The notes beneath the pieces are model-generated. The model saw nothing but the letters and a program-made list of their open reading frames with translations. It was not told where the DNA came from and searched no databases. A DNA stretch of 64,000 nucleotides, from contig DJJU01000008.1 of NCBI GenBank assembly GCA_002434305.1, positions 1 through 64,000 on the forward strand, read 5' to 3'. This DNA comes from Alicycliphilus sp. UBA6560. Lineage in GTDB: Bacteria; Pseudomonadota; Gammaproteobacteria; Burkholderiales; Burkholderiaceae_C. The position numbers and the translations under genes were made by a program. Positions 23,288 through 32,210 of the stretch are shown here, piece by piece; the first letter of the stretch is position 1; every line of letters starts with the position of its first letter.

Positions 23288-25594
23288 TCAGCGGGCTGCG
23301 CCCACCAGGGTGCCGGTGCCGGGGGCGGCGCTGGCGCGCGAGCTGAACAGCACGCCGCTGATCACCTGCCAGGTCACGCACAGGGCGCCGGTGATGAACA
23401 CCACGTCGCCGAAGGTGCGTACCCAGCGCAGCGTCACCAGGAAGGGCTGCTGCATGAAGGCTTCGCTGCGGGCGTACCACAGGCCTTCGGTCACGCTGGC
23501 GTGGAACTGGAACAGGCCGATGGGTAGCAGGCTGGTGGCGATCATCAGCACCAGGCCGGCGTTGAGCCACCAGAAGCCCGTCTTCATCAGCCGCTCGTTG
23601 AACTGCAGCTCGGGGCGCACGTAGCGCAGCACCATCAGCGTGAAGCCCAGGGCCAGGAAGCCGTAGACACCGAACAGGGCGGCGTGGGCGTGCACCGGCG
23701 TGGTGTTCAGACCCTGGATGTAGTACAGCGAGACGGGCGGGTTGATCATGAAGCCGAAGACGCCCGCGCCCAGCATGTTCCAGAAGGCCACGGCGACGAA
23801 GCACATCAGCGGCCACTTCAGGCGCTTCATCCACTCGGCCTTGTGCTGCAGGCGCCAGTGTTCCCAGGCCTCATGGCCCAGCACCACCAGCGGCACCACT
23901 TCCAGTGCGCTGAACGATGCACCCACGGCCATCACCGGGGTGGTGGTGCCCGAGAAGTACAGGTGGTGGAAGGTACCGGGCACGCCGCCCAGCATGAACA
24001 GCGAGGCAGATGCCAGGCTGGCAGCTGTGGCCATGCGGTAGGACACCAGGCCCAGGGTGGAGAAGATGAAGGCCAGCGCCGTGGTGGCGAAGACTTCGAA
24101 GAAGCCCTCCACCCACAGGTGCACCACCCACCAGCGCCAGTACTCCATCACCGAGATGTGGGTGCGCTCGCCGTAGAACAGGCCGGTGCCGTAGAACAGG
24201 CCGATGCAGACCACCGAGGAGGTCAGCAGCGCCAGCAGGTTCTTGTCCTGGCCGTTGGGGGCCAGCAGGGCGGGGAAGATGGCGCGGGCCATCAGCACCA
24301 GCCAGAAGGCGATGCCGGCGAACTTGCCGATCTGCCACAGGCGGCCCAGGTCCACGTACTCATAACCCTGGTGGCCCAGCCAGAAGTTCAGGTTGGGCGG
24401 CAGGATCTGCGCGATGGCCAGGTAGTTGCCGATGAACGAGCCCACGCAGACCACCACCAGCGCCCAGAACAGGATGTCCACGCCGAGCTTTTGGTACTTG
24501 GGGTCCTTGCCGCCGTTGATCACCGGCGCCAGGAACAGGCCTGCGGCCAGGAAGCCGGTGGCGATCCAGAACAGCGCCGCCTGCAGGTGCCAGGTGCGCA
24601 CCAGCGCGTAGGGGAACCAGCGGGAGATGTCGATGCCGTAGAACTGCTGGCCTTCCACCGTGTAGTGCGCGGTGAAGCCGCCCAGCAGCACCTGGGCGGT
24701 GAACAGCGCCACCACCAGGAACAGGTACTTGCCCAGCGAGCGCTGCGAAGGCGTCAGCGGCACGCGGGTGAGCGGGTCGTGCGCGGGCACGGTGGGCTCT
24801 TTCTCGTCTTCCTTGCGCAGGAAGGCCCAGCCCCAGATCAGGAAGCCCACGCCGGCCATCATGACCACCACGCTGGCGATGGACCAGATGATGTTCTCGC
24901 CCGTGGGGTGGTTGCCGACCAGCGGCTCGTGCGGCCAGTTGTTGGTGTAGGTGGCGCCGTTGCCGCCATGGTCGGCGGGACGCTCGGTCGAGGCGACCCA
25001 GGCCGTCCAGAAGAAGAAGCCGGCCATCTGCGCGCGCCGCTCGGCGCTGGGCAGGGTGTTTTCCTTCATGGCGAAGTGCTCGCGCGACTTCTGCAGCGAG
25101 GCGTCGTCGCTGAACAGCTTGTCGTAGTACTGCGTCACCTCGGCGATGGCCTGGGCGCGCACCTTGGACAAGGTCGCCGTATCCGTCGCCTTGTCATAGG
25201 TGTTGGTGCGGTACTCTTTCTTCAGGCGGGCCTTCAGGGTTGCCTGGGCGTCTTCGTCCACCTGGGCGAACGGCTTGCCGTAGGTCTGCTGGGCGGAGAT
25301 GTCCAGCCAGGCCACCAGCTCGCGGTGCAGCCAGTCGGCCGTCCAGTCCGGCGCCTGGTAGGCGCCGTGGCCGAAGATCGAGCCCAGCTGCATGCCGCCC
25401 ACCGACTGCCAGGCGGTCTGGCCGTCCAGGATGCCGTCCTTGGTGTAGAGCGGCTCGCCGCTGCCTTCCACCAGCACCTTGCCCGGAATGGGCGGCGCGG
25501 TGCGGTACACCTCCGCGCCGTAGTAGCCCAGCAGGCTGAAGGTGACGATCAGCACGCCTATCAGCGTGTACCAGTACTTCGCGTACTTACCCAT
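23288..25594 (-). CDS. norB: Quinol-dependent nitric oxide reductase (qNor)
   Basis: A 768-residue single-chain NO reductase, the length expected for qNor, with about 14 membrane segments. The N-terminal hydrophilic part after the first helix (about residues 40-220, containing SIFGHGAYQAPDWTADWLHR) replaces the cytochrome c subunit of cNor. The catalytic-subunit core holds the heme and non-heme iron histidines, for example WWVHLWVEGFFEVFAT and GGVPGTFHHLYFSG (paired His of the Fe-B site), plus PVHAHAALFGVYGF. It reduces 2 NO to N2O at the inner membrane with quinol. A Shine-Dalgarno GGAGG lies 6 nt before ATG 25594. The promoter region fits sigma-54/NorR control. Confidence 0.93.
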   Translation of the reverse strand: MGKYAKYWYTLIGVLIVTFSLLGYYGAEVYRTAPPIPGKVLVEGSGEPLYTKDGILDGQTAWQSVGGMQLGSIFGHGAYQAPDWTADWLHRELVAWLDISAQQTYGKPFAQVDEDAQATLKARLKKEYRTNTYDKATDTATLSKVRAQAIAEVTQYYDKLFSDDASLQKSREHFAMKENTLPSAERRAQMAGFFFWTAWVASTERPADHGGNGATYTNNWPHEPLVGNHPTGENIIWSIASVVVMMAGVGFLIWGWAFLRKEDEKEPTVPAHDPLTRVPLTPSQRSLGKYLFLVVALFTAQVLLGGFTAHYTVEGQQFYGIDISRWFPYALVRTWHLQAALFWIATGFLAAGLFLAPVINGGKDPKYQKLGVDILFWALVVVCVGSFIGNYLAIAQILPPNLNFWLGHQGYEYVDLGRLWQIGKFAGIAFWLVLMARAIFPALLAPNGQDKNLLALLTSSVVCIGLFYGTGLFYGERTHISVMEYWRWWVVHLWVEGFFEVFATTALAFIFSTLGLVSYRMATAASLASASLFMLGGVPGTFHHLYFSGTTTPVMAVGASFSALEVVPLVVLGHEAWEHWRLQHKAEWMKRLKWPLMCFVAVAFWNMLGAGVFGFMINPPVSLYYIQGLNTTPVHAHAALFGVYGFLALGFTLMVLRYVRPELQFNERLMKTGFWWLNAGLVLMIATSLLPIGLFQFHASVTEGLWYARSEAFMQQPFLVTLRWVRTFGDVVFITGALCVTWQVISGVLFSSRASAAPGTGTLVGAAR

Positions 25595-25781
25595 GAAGGG
25601 CCTCCATCATCGTGTAGTTGTGAAACGGAAAGGAAAGGGGAGAGAGAAGAAGCAGGGCGGCCGCGCCGCCGCACGGTGCGGCAGAAGGAGGCAGGGAGCG
25701 GGGCAGTGGCATGGGCACGACTTCAGCTTGAGGAAACGGTTTGCAACACCCAAGGGCGGAACAGCACCGGTACCCTGTCTT

Positions 25782-25797
25782 TGCAAGCCTTGGGCCA
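25782..25797 (-). promoter_or_regulatory. Sigma-54 promoter of norB
   Basis: Read on the minus strand: TGGCCC-AAGGC-TTGCA, with the GG of the -24 box and the GC of the -12 box exactly 10 nt apart. Transcription would start near 25771, leaving a leader of about 175 nt before norB. It lies 40-110 bp downstream of the three NorR boxes, the right distance for an enhancer-bound activator. Confidence 0.75.
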
Positions 25798-25837
25798 GCT
25801 CTGCAGGCTCCGAAAATCAAGGGTTTACACGGGTGAG

Positions 25838-25895
25838 GGTAGAATTCACCCCACTCGAATTGGGTTGAAAATACCGTAACAAGGTGAATATGACC
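25838..25895. promoter_or_regulatory. Three NorR binding sites (GGT-N7-ACC)
   Basis: Three copies of GGT-N7-ACC: 25838-25850, 25863-25875 and 25883-25895. Spacings are 25 and 20 bp. GGT-N7-ACC is the NorR core described for Ralstonia, where three sites also lie upstream of the NO reductase gene. The third site covers the norR start codon, which suggests NorR also limits its own expression. Confidence 0.75.
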
Positions 25896-27509
25896 GTATT
25901 CGAGGCCGCCGCTGCACCCGCGGCCGCCTCGCAAGACCCCCTGCTGGCCCTGTGCACCGACCTGGGCGCCGAGATGCCCCAGGCCGTCCGCCTGCAGCGC
26001 CTGGTGGACCTGTTGCGCGCGCAGTTCGGCTGCGGCGCCGTGGCCCTGCTGCGGCTGCAGGAAGAGCAGCTGCGCCCCGTGGCCGTGAACGGCCTGGTCA
26101 GCGATGCCCTGGGCCGGCGCTTTGCCGTGGCGCAGCACCCGCGCCTGGCAGCCATCCTGGCGCGCCACGAGGTCACCTGCTTCGAGCACGACAGCACCCT
26201 GCCCGACCCCTACGACGGCCTGCTGGACACCCTGGTCGGCGAGCCCCTGCCGGTGCACGACTGCATGGGCGTGGCCCTGCACCTGGAAGGGCGCCCCTGG
26301 GGCGTGCTGACGCTGGACGCGCTGGACACCGGCACCTTCACCGCCGCGGCGCGCGAGCGCCTGGCCCAGTGCGTGCCCCTGGCCGAGGCCGTGGTGCGCG
26401 TGGCCCGGCTGGAGCAGGAGCTGCGCACCCTGCGCATGGCCGCCACCGCGCCCGGCCTGGGCGGCGCCGGCGAGGTCGGTGCTTCTTCGTCCTCCTCCGC
26501 CCGGCGCGCCGGCGAGGTGGAGATCGTCGGCGAAAGCCCGGCCCTGGCGCGCCTGCTGCACGAGCTGTCGGTCGTCGCCGCGTCCGAGCTGCCCGTGCTG
26601 CTGCTGGGCGAGACCGGCGTGGGCAAGGAGCTGTTCGCGCGCCTGGTGCACCAAAGCTCGCCCCGGCGCACCCGGCCGCTGGTGCACGTCAACTGCGCGG
26701 CGCTGCCCGAGTCGCTGGCCGAGAGCGAGCTGTTCGGCCACGTGCGCGGGGCGTTTTCCGGCGCGGTGAGCGACCGGCCCGGCCGCTTTGAGGCGGCCGA
26801 GGGCGGCACGCTGTTTCTGGACGAAGTGGGCGAGCTACCCCTGGCCGTGCAGGCCAAGCTGCTGCGCACGCTGCAAAACGGCGAGATCCAGCGCCTGGGC
26901 GCCGACCGGCCGCGCAGCGTCAACGTGCGCGTCATCGCCGCCACCAACCGCAACCTGCGCGAGCAGGTCGCCAGCGGCGCCTTCCGCGCCGACCTGTACC
27001 ACCGCCTGTCCGTCTACCCCGTGCCCATCCCGCCGCTGCGCGAGCGCGGCAACGACGTGCTGCTGCTGGCCGGGCGCTTCCTGGAGCTGAACCGTGCCCG
27101 CCTGGGGCTGCGCAGCCTGCGCCTGTCGCCCGACGCCCAGGCCGCGCTGCGCCGCTACCCCTGGCCGGGCAACGTACGCGAGCTGGAGCACGTCATCAGC
27201 CGCGCCGCCCTCAAGGCCCTCTCGCGCGGGGCGGACGCCACCGCCATCGTCACGCTGGAGGCGGGGCTGCTGGACCTGGATGCGCTGGATGCGCCGGCCA
27301 CCGCCGCGCCCCCCGCGCCGCCGGGCGCACCTGTTCCTTCGCCAGCCACCACCACCACGCTGCGCGACGCGGTGGACGCCTGCCAGCGCCAGGCCATCGA
27401 CGCTGCCTTGGCGCGCCACGGCGGCAACTGGGCCCAGGCCGCGCGGGCGCTGGAGGTGGATGCGAGCAACCTGCACAAGCTGGCGCGGCGGCTGGGGATG
27501 AAGGACTGA
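25890..27509 (+). CDS. norR: NorR, NO-sensing sigma-54 activator
   Basis: 539 residues: an N-terminal GAF domain (about 20-175, with the HDCMGVAL segment that corresponds to the conserved cysteine region of NorR), an AAA+ domain (Walker A GETGVGKE, Walker B GGTLFLDEVGEL, arginine region in RADLYHRLSVYPVPIPPLRE) and a Fis-type helix-turn-helix (GGNWAQAARALEVDASNLHK). The sigma-54-contacting loop reads GAFSGA, not GAFTGA. NO binding to non-heme iron in the GAF domain should release the AAA+ domain to activate norB. ATG 25890 is preferred (AAGG 5 nt upstream); GTG 25884 is possible. Confidence 0.92.
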   Translation: MTVFEAAAAPAAASQDPLLALCTDLGAEMPQAVRLQRLVDLLRAQFGCGAVALLRLQEEQLRPVAVNGLVSDALGRRFAVAQHPRLAAILARHEVTCFEHDSTLPDPYDGLLDTLVGEPLPVHDCMGVALHLEGRPWGVLTLDALDTGTFTAAARERLAQCVPLAEAVVRVARLEQELRTLRMAATAPGLGGAGEVGASSSSSARRAGEVEIVGESPALARLLHELSVVAASELPVLLLGETGVGKELFARLVHQSSPRRTRPLVHVNCAALPESLAESELFGHVRGAFSGAVSDRPGRFEAAEGGTLFLDEVGELPLAVQAKLLRTLQNGEIQRLGADRPRSVNVRVIAATNRNLREQVASGAFRADLYHRLSVYPVPIPPLRERGNDVLLLAGRFLELNRARLGLRSLRLSPDAQAALRRYPWPGNVRELEHVISRAALKALSRGADATAIVTLEAGLLDLDALDAPATAAPPAPPGAPVPSPATTTTLRDAVDACQRQAIDAALARHGGNWAQAARALEVDASNLHKLARRLGMKD

Positions 27510-27524
27510 GCTTGCTCAGGATGT

Positions 27525-27581
27525 GAGCCAAAACATCCTCCAGCGCCCTCCAATCAAGCGCCAACAGCTACATAAAAGATA
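27525..27581 (-). repeat. Family A palindromic repeat, copy 3
   Basis: Plus-strand text CCTCCAGCGCCCTCC ... AAGCGCCAACAGCTACAT, flanked by AAAA on both sides. It lies just after norR. The rest of the gap to sdaA (27582-27662) shows no clear promoter. Confidence 0.7.
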
Positions 27582-27662
27582 GTAATACTGCGGCAAAGCC
27601 CGCTTCCCAGGCGCCCCCACCTGAGCCACCATGGCTGCTTTCCATCGCCTCGGGAGCCGCCA

Positions 27663-29051
27663 GTGGCCGTCAGCGTTTTCGACCTGTTCAAGATCGGCAT
27701 CGGGCCGTCCAGCTCGCACACCGTGGGGCCCATGCGGGCGGCGCGGCTGTTTGCGCAGCGGCTGGGGCGCGAGGGGCACCTGGCCTGCGTGTCGCGCGTG
27801 CGCGTGCGGCTGTACGGCTCGCTGGGCGCCACCGGGCGCGGGCACGCCAGCGACCGGGCCGTGCTGCTGGGCCTGGCCGGGCATGCGCCCGACACCGTGG
27901 ACGTGCAGGCCATCGAGCCTTTGATCGCCCGCATCCGCACCACCGGCCGCCTGCCTCTGGCCGATGGGCCGGAGATCGCCTTCGACCCCGCCCGCGACCT
28001 GCTGCTGGTGCCCGAAACCACGCTGGCCGTGCATACCAACGGCATGCGCTTCGAGGCCTTCGACACGCGGGGCGCGCTGCTGGACGAGCAGGTGTACTAC
28101 TCGGTTGGCGGCGGCTTCATCGTCAGCGAGCAGGCGGCGCAGGACGCGCAGCGCCAGGCCGAGCTGGCCCCTGCCACCGACGTGCTGCCGCTGCCCTTTC
28201 ACAGCGGCGAGCAGCTGCTGGCGCGCGCCCGCGAGGCGGGCGGCTCGATTGCAAACGTCATGCGTACCAACGAGCGGCATTGGCGCAGCGATGAGGACAT
28301 CGACGCCGGCCTGCTCGCCATCTGGCGTGCCATGCAGGACTGCGTGGCGCGCGGCTGCGAGACGGGCGGCGTGCTGCCCGGCGGCTTTGCCGTGCGCCGG
28401 CGCGCTGCGACGCTGCACAACGCACTGGTCGAGCGGCAGGCCTGGGACAAGGACCCGCTGCTGGTCATCGATTGGGTCAACCTATTCGCCCTGGCCGTGA
28501 ATGAGGAGAACGCCGCCGGCGGGCGCGTGGTGACGGCGCCCACCAACGGCGCGGCCGGCATCGTGCCGGCGGTGCTGCACTACTACTGGCGCTACGTGGC
28601 CGGCGCCAGCCAGGCGGGGGTGATCGACTTTTTGCTCACCGCCGGCGCCATCGGCATTCTGTACAAGGAAAACGCCTCCATTTCCGGCGCCGAGGTCGGC
28701 TGCCAGGGCGAAGTCGGCGTGGCCTGCTCCATGGCCGCGGCCGGCCTGTGCGCCGTGCTGGGCGGCACGCCCGAGCAGGTGGAGAACGCCGCCGAGATCG
28801 GCATGGAGCACCACCTGGGCCTGACCTGCGACCCGGTGGGTGGGCTGGTGCAGATTCCGTGCATCGAGCGCAACGCGCTGGCCTCGGTCAAGGCCATCAA
28901 CGCCGCGCGCATGGCGCTGCACGGCGACGGCACGCACCACGTCAGCCTGGACCAGGTCATCAAGACCATGCGCGAGACCGGCGCCGACATGCTGACCAAG
29001 TACAAGGAAACCTCGCGCGGCGGGCTGGCGGTGAACATCGTCGAATGCTGA
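27663..29051 (+). CDS. sdaA: L-serine ammonia-lyase (single-chain, Fe-S)
   Basis: 462 residues, the length of single-chain bacterial L-serine dehydratases. The N-terminal beta domain begins with FKIGIGPSSSHTVGPMRAA, and the alpha domain holds the catalytic and cluster region (NEENAAGGRVVTAPTNGAAG, GCQGEVGVACSMAAAGL, LTCDPVGGLVQIPCIERN). It deaminates L-serine to pyruvate with an oxygen-sensitive [4Fe-4S] cluster. The GTG at 27663 is used as start, with GGGAG about 7 nt upstream. It overlaps the aminotransferase gene that follows. Confidence 0.92.
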   Translation: MAVSVFDLFKIGIGPSSSHTVGPMRAARLFAQRLGREGHLACVSRVRVRLYGSLGATGRGHASDRAVLLGLAGHAPDTVDVQAIEPLIARIRTTGRLPLADGPEIAFDPARDLLLVPETTLAVHTNGMRFEAFDTRGALLDEQVYYSVGGGFIVSEQAAQDAQRQAELAPATDVLPLPFHSGEQLLARAREAGGSIANVMRTNERHWRSDEDIDAGLLAIWRAMQDCVARGCETGGVLPGGFAVRRRAATLHNALVERQAWDKDPLLVIDWVNLFALAVNEENAAGGRVVTAPTNGAAGIVPAVLHYYWRYVAGASQAGVIDFLLTAGAIGILYKENASISGAEVGCQGEVGVACSMAAAGLCAVLGGTPEQVENAAEIGMEHHLGLTCDPVGGLVQIPCIERNALASVKAINAARMALHGDGTHHVSLDQVIKTMRETGADMLTKYKETSRGGLAVNIVEC

Positions 29052-30238
29052 CCACAATGCCTGCCATGACCACCCACGTACACCCCCGCCCCGCCATTCG
29101 CGACCTGGGCGGCTCCCTGATCCGCGAAGTCGCCAACGCCGGCATGGGCCGCGCCGACGTGCTGCCGTTCTGGTTCGGAGAATCCGACCAGCCCACGCCG
29201 CAGTTCATCCGCGACGCGGCCATCCAGTCCATCGCCACGGGCGAGACCTTCTACAGCGAGAACCTGGGCCGGCCCTGGCTGCGGGACGCCATCGCGCAGT
29301 ACCTGTCGCGCCTGCACGGGCGGGACATCGGCGTGCAGCGCATCGGCGCCGTGGCCTCGGGCGACGCGGGGCTGATGCTGGCCAACCAGCTGCTGCTGTC
29401 GCCCGGCGACCGCGTGGTGGCCGTCACGCCGCTGTGGCCCAACCTGCTGGAGATGCCGCGCATCCTGGGCGCGCAGGTCGAACGCGTGCCGCTGGCTGTG
29501 CGCCAGGGCCGCTGGGCGCTCGACCTGGACCGGCTGCTGGCCGCCCTCACGCCCGGCACGCGCATGCTCATCATCAACTCGCCCAACAACCCCACGGGCT
29601 GGACCATCGACGAGGAAAGCCTGGCCGCCGTGCTGGCGCACTGCCGCCGCCACGGCATCTGGATCCTGAGCGACGACGTGTACGAGCGCCTGGTGTACGA
29701 CCCGGGGCAGGCCAGCGCCCCGTCCTTCCTGCGCCACTACCAGCCGGGCGACCGCCTCATCTCCGTCAACAGCTGCTCCAAGGCCTGGCTGATGACCGGC
29801 TGGCGCGTGGGCTGGATGGTGGTGCCCGAGTCGCTGGAGGCCGACCTGGGCAAGCTCATCGAATACAACTTCTCCTGCATCTTCGAGCCCGTGCAGCGCG
29901 CCGCCGCCACTGCCCTGGCGCAGGGCGAGGCCCACGTCGCCCGGCTGCGCGCCGGCCTGGTGGACAGCCGCCGGCTGCTGGCCGACGCCCTGCGCGCCGT
30001 GCCCGGCGTGGAGGTGCCGGAGGCCGGCGGCGCCATGTACGTGTTCTTCCGCCTGGCTGGCGAGGGCGACTCGCTGCAGCTGGCCAAGCGCCTGGTCAGC
30101 GAGGCCGGCCTGGGCCTGGCCCCCGGCGCGGCCTTCGGGCCCGAGGGGGAAGGCTGGCTGCGCTGGTGCCACGCCGTGGCCGACGGCGCCAGGCTGCTGG
30201 ACGGCGTGCAGCGCCTGGCGCGTTTCGTGGGCAATTAG
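29045..30238 (+). CDS. PLP-dependent aminotransferase, class I/II
   Basis: A 397-residue fold-type I aminotransferase. The PLP lysine is in SVNSCSKAWLMTGWRVGW; INSPNNPTGW and ILSDDVYERLVYD give the Asn and the Asp/Tyr that hold the cofactor; the C-terminal arginine region is present. It probably moves an amino group between an amino acid and 2-oxoglutarate or pyruvate; the substrate is not clear. ATG 29045 overlaps the sdaA stop; ATG 29066 (MTTHVHPRP) is an alternative without a better ribosome site. Coupling to sdaA suggests amino-acid catabolism. Confidence 0.85.
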   Translation: MLTTMPAMTTHVHPRPAIRDLGGSLIREVANAGMGRADVLPFWFGESDQPTPQFIRDAAIQSIATGETFYSENLGRPWLRDAIAQYLSRLHGRDIGVQRIGAVASGDAGLMLANQLLLSPGDRVVAVTPLWPNLLEMPRILGAQVERVPLAVRQGRWALDLDRLLAALTPGTRMLIINSPNNPTGWTIDEESLAAVLAHCRRHGIWILSDDVYERLVYDPGQASAPSFLRHYQPGDRLISVNSCSKAWLMTGWRVGWMVVPESLEADLGKLIEYNFSCIFEPVQRAAATALAQGEAHVARLRAGLVDSRRLLADALRAVPGVEVPEAGGAMYVFFRLAGEGDSLQLAKRLVSEAGLGLAPGAAFGPEGEGWLRWCHAVADGARLLDGVQRLARFVGN

Positions 30239-30246
30239 GCGATTCT

Positions 30247-31143
30247 TCAGCTGGGTGCGTGGTGCGTCTGCACCGCCGCCATCAGCGCCTGCACGTGCGC
30301 GGGCAGGCCGTCCAGCTGGCGCACCAGCATGTGGCGCGGGCGCACGGCCCAGGCGTCCTGCAGGCGGATCTGGTGCACGTGCGCGCCGTCGGCGTAGCGC
30401 TGCGCGCCGCTTTCGGGCACCACGGCGATGCCCACGCCGGCCGCCACCATGCGGCACATGGCGTCGAAGCTGGCCAGCTGGATGCGCAGCTTGAGCGTGG
30501 CGCCCAGCTGCTGGGCCACCCCGTCCAGGAAGGTCTGCAGCGTGCTGCCTCGGTGCATGCCCACGAAGCGCTCGTGCAGCACCTGGGCAAACGGCAGCTC
30601 CTGCAGCGCGCGCCAGGCCGGCGTGGGCGGCGTTACCAGCACCAGGCGGTCGGTGCTGAAGTGCACGCTGGCCAGGCCGTGCGTGTCCACCTCGCCGGCG
30701 ACGATGCCCAGGTCGGCCCGGCCCTCGCGGATGTCGTCGGCGATGCGCGCGTTGGGCCGCTCCTGCAGGTCCACGCTGATGTGCGGATGCGCCATCAGGT
30801 AGGCGGCCAGGATGTCGGGTAAAAAGTCCGTCACCGCCGTGGTGTTGGCGAACACGCGCAGGTGGCCGCGCAGGCCGGCGCCGTACTCCTGCAGGTCGGC
30901 CTGCAGCTGGCGAGACTGCTGCAGCATGGCCTGGGCGTGGTGCAGGAAGGCCTCGCCCGGCGGCGACAGGCGCACGCCCCGAGCCTCTCGAATCAGCAAA
31001 GGCATGCCGGCCTGCTCCTCCAGCGCCCTGGCGCGCGCGCTGGTGGCCGCCAGCGACAGGTGCGATTGCTCCGCGGCCCTCGTCAGGCTTCCGGTTTGCG
31101 TTATCAAAACGAAGAGACGCAAGTCCTTCAGATCGAATTGCAT
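30247..31143 (-). CDS. LysR-type regulator of the itaconate cluster
   Basis: 298 residues: an N-terminal winged HTH (MQFDLKDLRLFVLITQTGS, then AAEQSHLSLAATSARARALE) and a periplasmic-binding-protein-like effector domain. It is divergent from the itaconyl-CoA hydratase gene at 31250, the same layout as the LysR gene next to the ich-ccl cluster in Pseudomonas. It probably activates the cluster in response to itaconate or a CoA-linked intermediate. The 106-bp spacer holds one candidate box at 31199-31213. Confidence 0.85.
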   Translation of the reverse strand: MQFDLKDLRLFVLITQTGSLTRAAEQSHLSLAATSARARALEEQAGMPLLIREARGVRLSPPGEAFLHHAQAMLQQSRQLQADLQEYGAGLRGHLRVFANTTAVTDFLPDILAAYLMAHPHISVDLQERPNARIADDIREGRADLGIVAGEVDTHGLASVHFSTDRLVLVTPPTPAWRALQELPFAQVLHERFVGMHRGSTLQTFLDGVAQQLGATLKLRIQLASFDAMCRMVAAGVGIAVVPESGAQRYADGAHVHQIRLQDAWAVRPRHMLVRQLDGLPAHVQALMAAVQTHHAPS

Positions 31144-31198
31144 GGAGGTTCAGGGTTTCTATTGAAAAGGGCGAGCCTTTGGAAAAAGCGAAGGCTGG

Positions 31199-31213
31199 CT
31201 TGCAAACTGCGAG
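31199..31213. promoter_or_regulatory. Candidate LysR box (T-N11-A)
   Basis: The sequence CTTGCAAACTGCGAG is a near-palindrome with the T-N11-A layout of LysR operators. It is placed 36 bp before the hydratase start and 55 bp before the regulator start. No second regulator gene is near. Confidence 0.4.
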
Positions 31214-31249
31214 ATTGTAGAAAGCCGGCGCGCCGGGGAAGATCGCCGC

Positions 31250-32146
31250 ATGAGCCGTACCAGCAGCCCCGCAATCCAGCCCCTCGACCCCGCCACCCTG
31301 GCCCACCTGCAGTCCTGGCAGGGCAAGAGCGAAACCACGCCCGACACGGTGACCGCCGCCCCGCTGCGAGCCCTGTCGGCCACGCTGGACCGCGACGATC
31401 CGCCGCCCGCCCCCGGCACCGAGGTGCCGCCACTGTGGCACTGGCTGTACTTTCTGCCGCATGCGCGCGCCAGTGAGATCGGGCCCGACGGGCACGCCCG
31501 GCGCGGCGGTTTTCTGCCACCCGTGCCGCTGCCGCGCCGCATGTGGGCCGGCGGGCGCCTGCGCTGGCAGGCAGGCAACCCGCTGCAGGTCGGGCAGGAG
31601 GTGCGGCGCACCTCCACCATCCGGTCCGTCACGCACAAGGCGGGGCGCTCGGGCGAGCTGCTGTTCGTGCTGGTGGAGCATCAGTTCCACAACGACCACG
31701 GCCTGTCGTTGACCGAAGAGCACGACATCGTCTACCGACCCCTGGCCCAGCCCGGCGACGCCGCCCCGCAGCCACAACAGCCGCCCGCGCAGGCCGCCTG
31801 GTCGCGCAGCATCGTGCCGGACGACGTGCTGCTGTTTCGCTACTCGGCCCTCACCTTCAACGGCCACCGCATCCACTACGACCGCAAGTACGTGACCGAG
31901 GTCGAGGGCTACCCCGGCCTCATCGTGCACGGCCCGCTGATCGCCACGCTGCTCGTCGACCTGCTGCGCCGCAGCCTGCCCGGTGCGCGCGTGGCGGCGT
32001 TCGACTTCCGCGCCGTGCGGCCCACCTTCGACCTGCACCCGTTCAGCGTGCACGGCCAGCCGTCGGCGGATGGAAAGACGGTGGCGCTGTGGGCGCAGGA
32101 CCACGAGGGCTTTCTGACCATGCAGGCCACGGCCACGCTCGCTTGA
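31250..32146 (+). CDS. ich: Itaconyl-CoA hydratase (MaoC/FAS1-like double hotdog)
   Basis: 298 residues with two hotdog halves. The N-terminal half (RRMWAGGRLRWQAGNPLQVG) is the MaoC_dehydrat_N type; the C-terminal half holds the hydratase signature region YSALTFNGHRIHYD followed by GLIVHGPLIATLLVDLL. This is the size and layout of itaconyl-CoA / mesaconyl-C4-CoA hydratases, which add water to give citramalyl-CoA. Neighbouring genes for a CoA transferase (33554) and a CitE-type lyase (37713) complete the itaconate route. Mesaconyl-CoA hydratase is the alternative name. ATG 31250 is the only good start. Confidence 0.82.
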   Translation: MSRTSSPAIQPLDPATLAHLQSWQGKSETTPDTVTAAPLRALSATLDRDDPPPAPGTEVPPLWHWLYFLPHARASEIGPDGHARRGGFLPPVPLPRRMWAGGRLRWQAGNPLQVGQEVRRTSTIRSVTHKAGRSGELLFVLVEHQFHNDHGLSLTEEHDIVYRPLAQPGDAAPQPQQPPAQAAWSRSIVPDDVLLFRYSALTFNGHRIHYDRKYVTEVEGYPGLIVHGPLIATLLVDLLRRSLPGARVAAFDFRAVRPTFDLHPFSVHGQPSADGKTVALWAQDHEGFLTMQATATLA

Positions 32147-32151
32147 AGACT

Positions 32152-32209
32152 CTTAAAACAATAGCTGCCAGCGCTTGCTCAGCAAGGGCTGGAGGCCAAA
32201 AAGGCTTGA
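32152..32209 (+). repeat. Family A palindromic repeat, copy 4
   Basis: Reads AATAGCTGCCAGCGCTTG ... GCAAGGGCTGGAGGCC with AAAA flanks, close to the consensus in plus orientation. It fills nearly the whole gap between the hydratase and acyl-CoA dehydrogenase genes and ends one base before the dehydrogenase start codon. Confidence 0.8.
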
Positions 32210-32210
32210 A

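Noticed and set aside
28592..32104. Minus-strand open frame of 1170 codons
   Set aside because: It is antisense to sdaA, the aminotransferase and ich, is rich in His/Arg/Gln/Gly, and shows no domain. It is a product of high third-position GC on the real strand.
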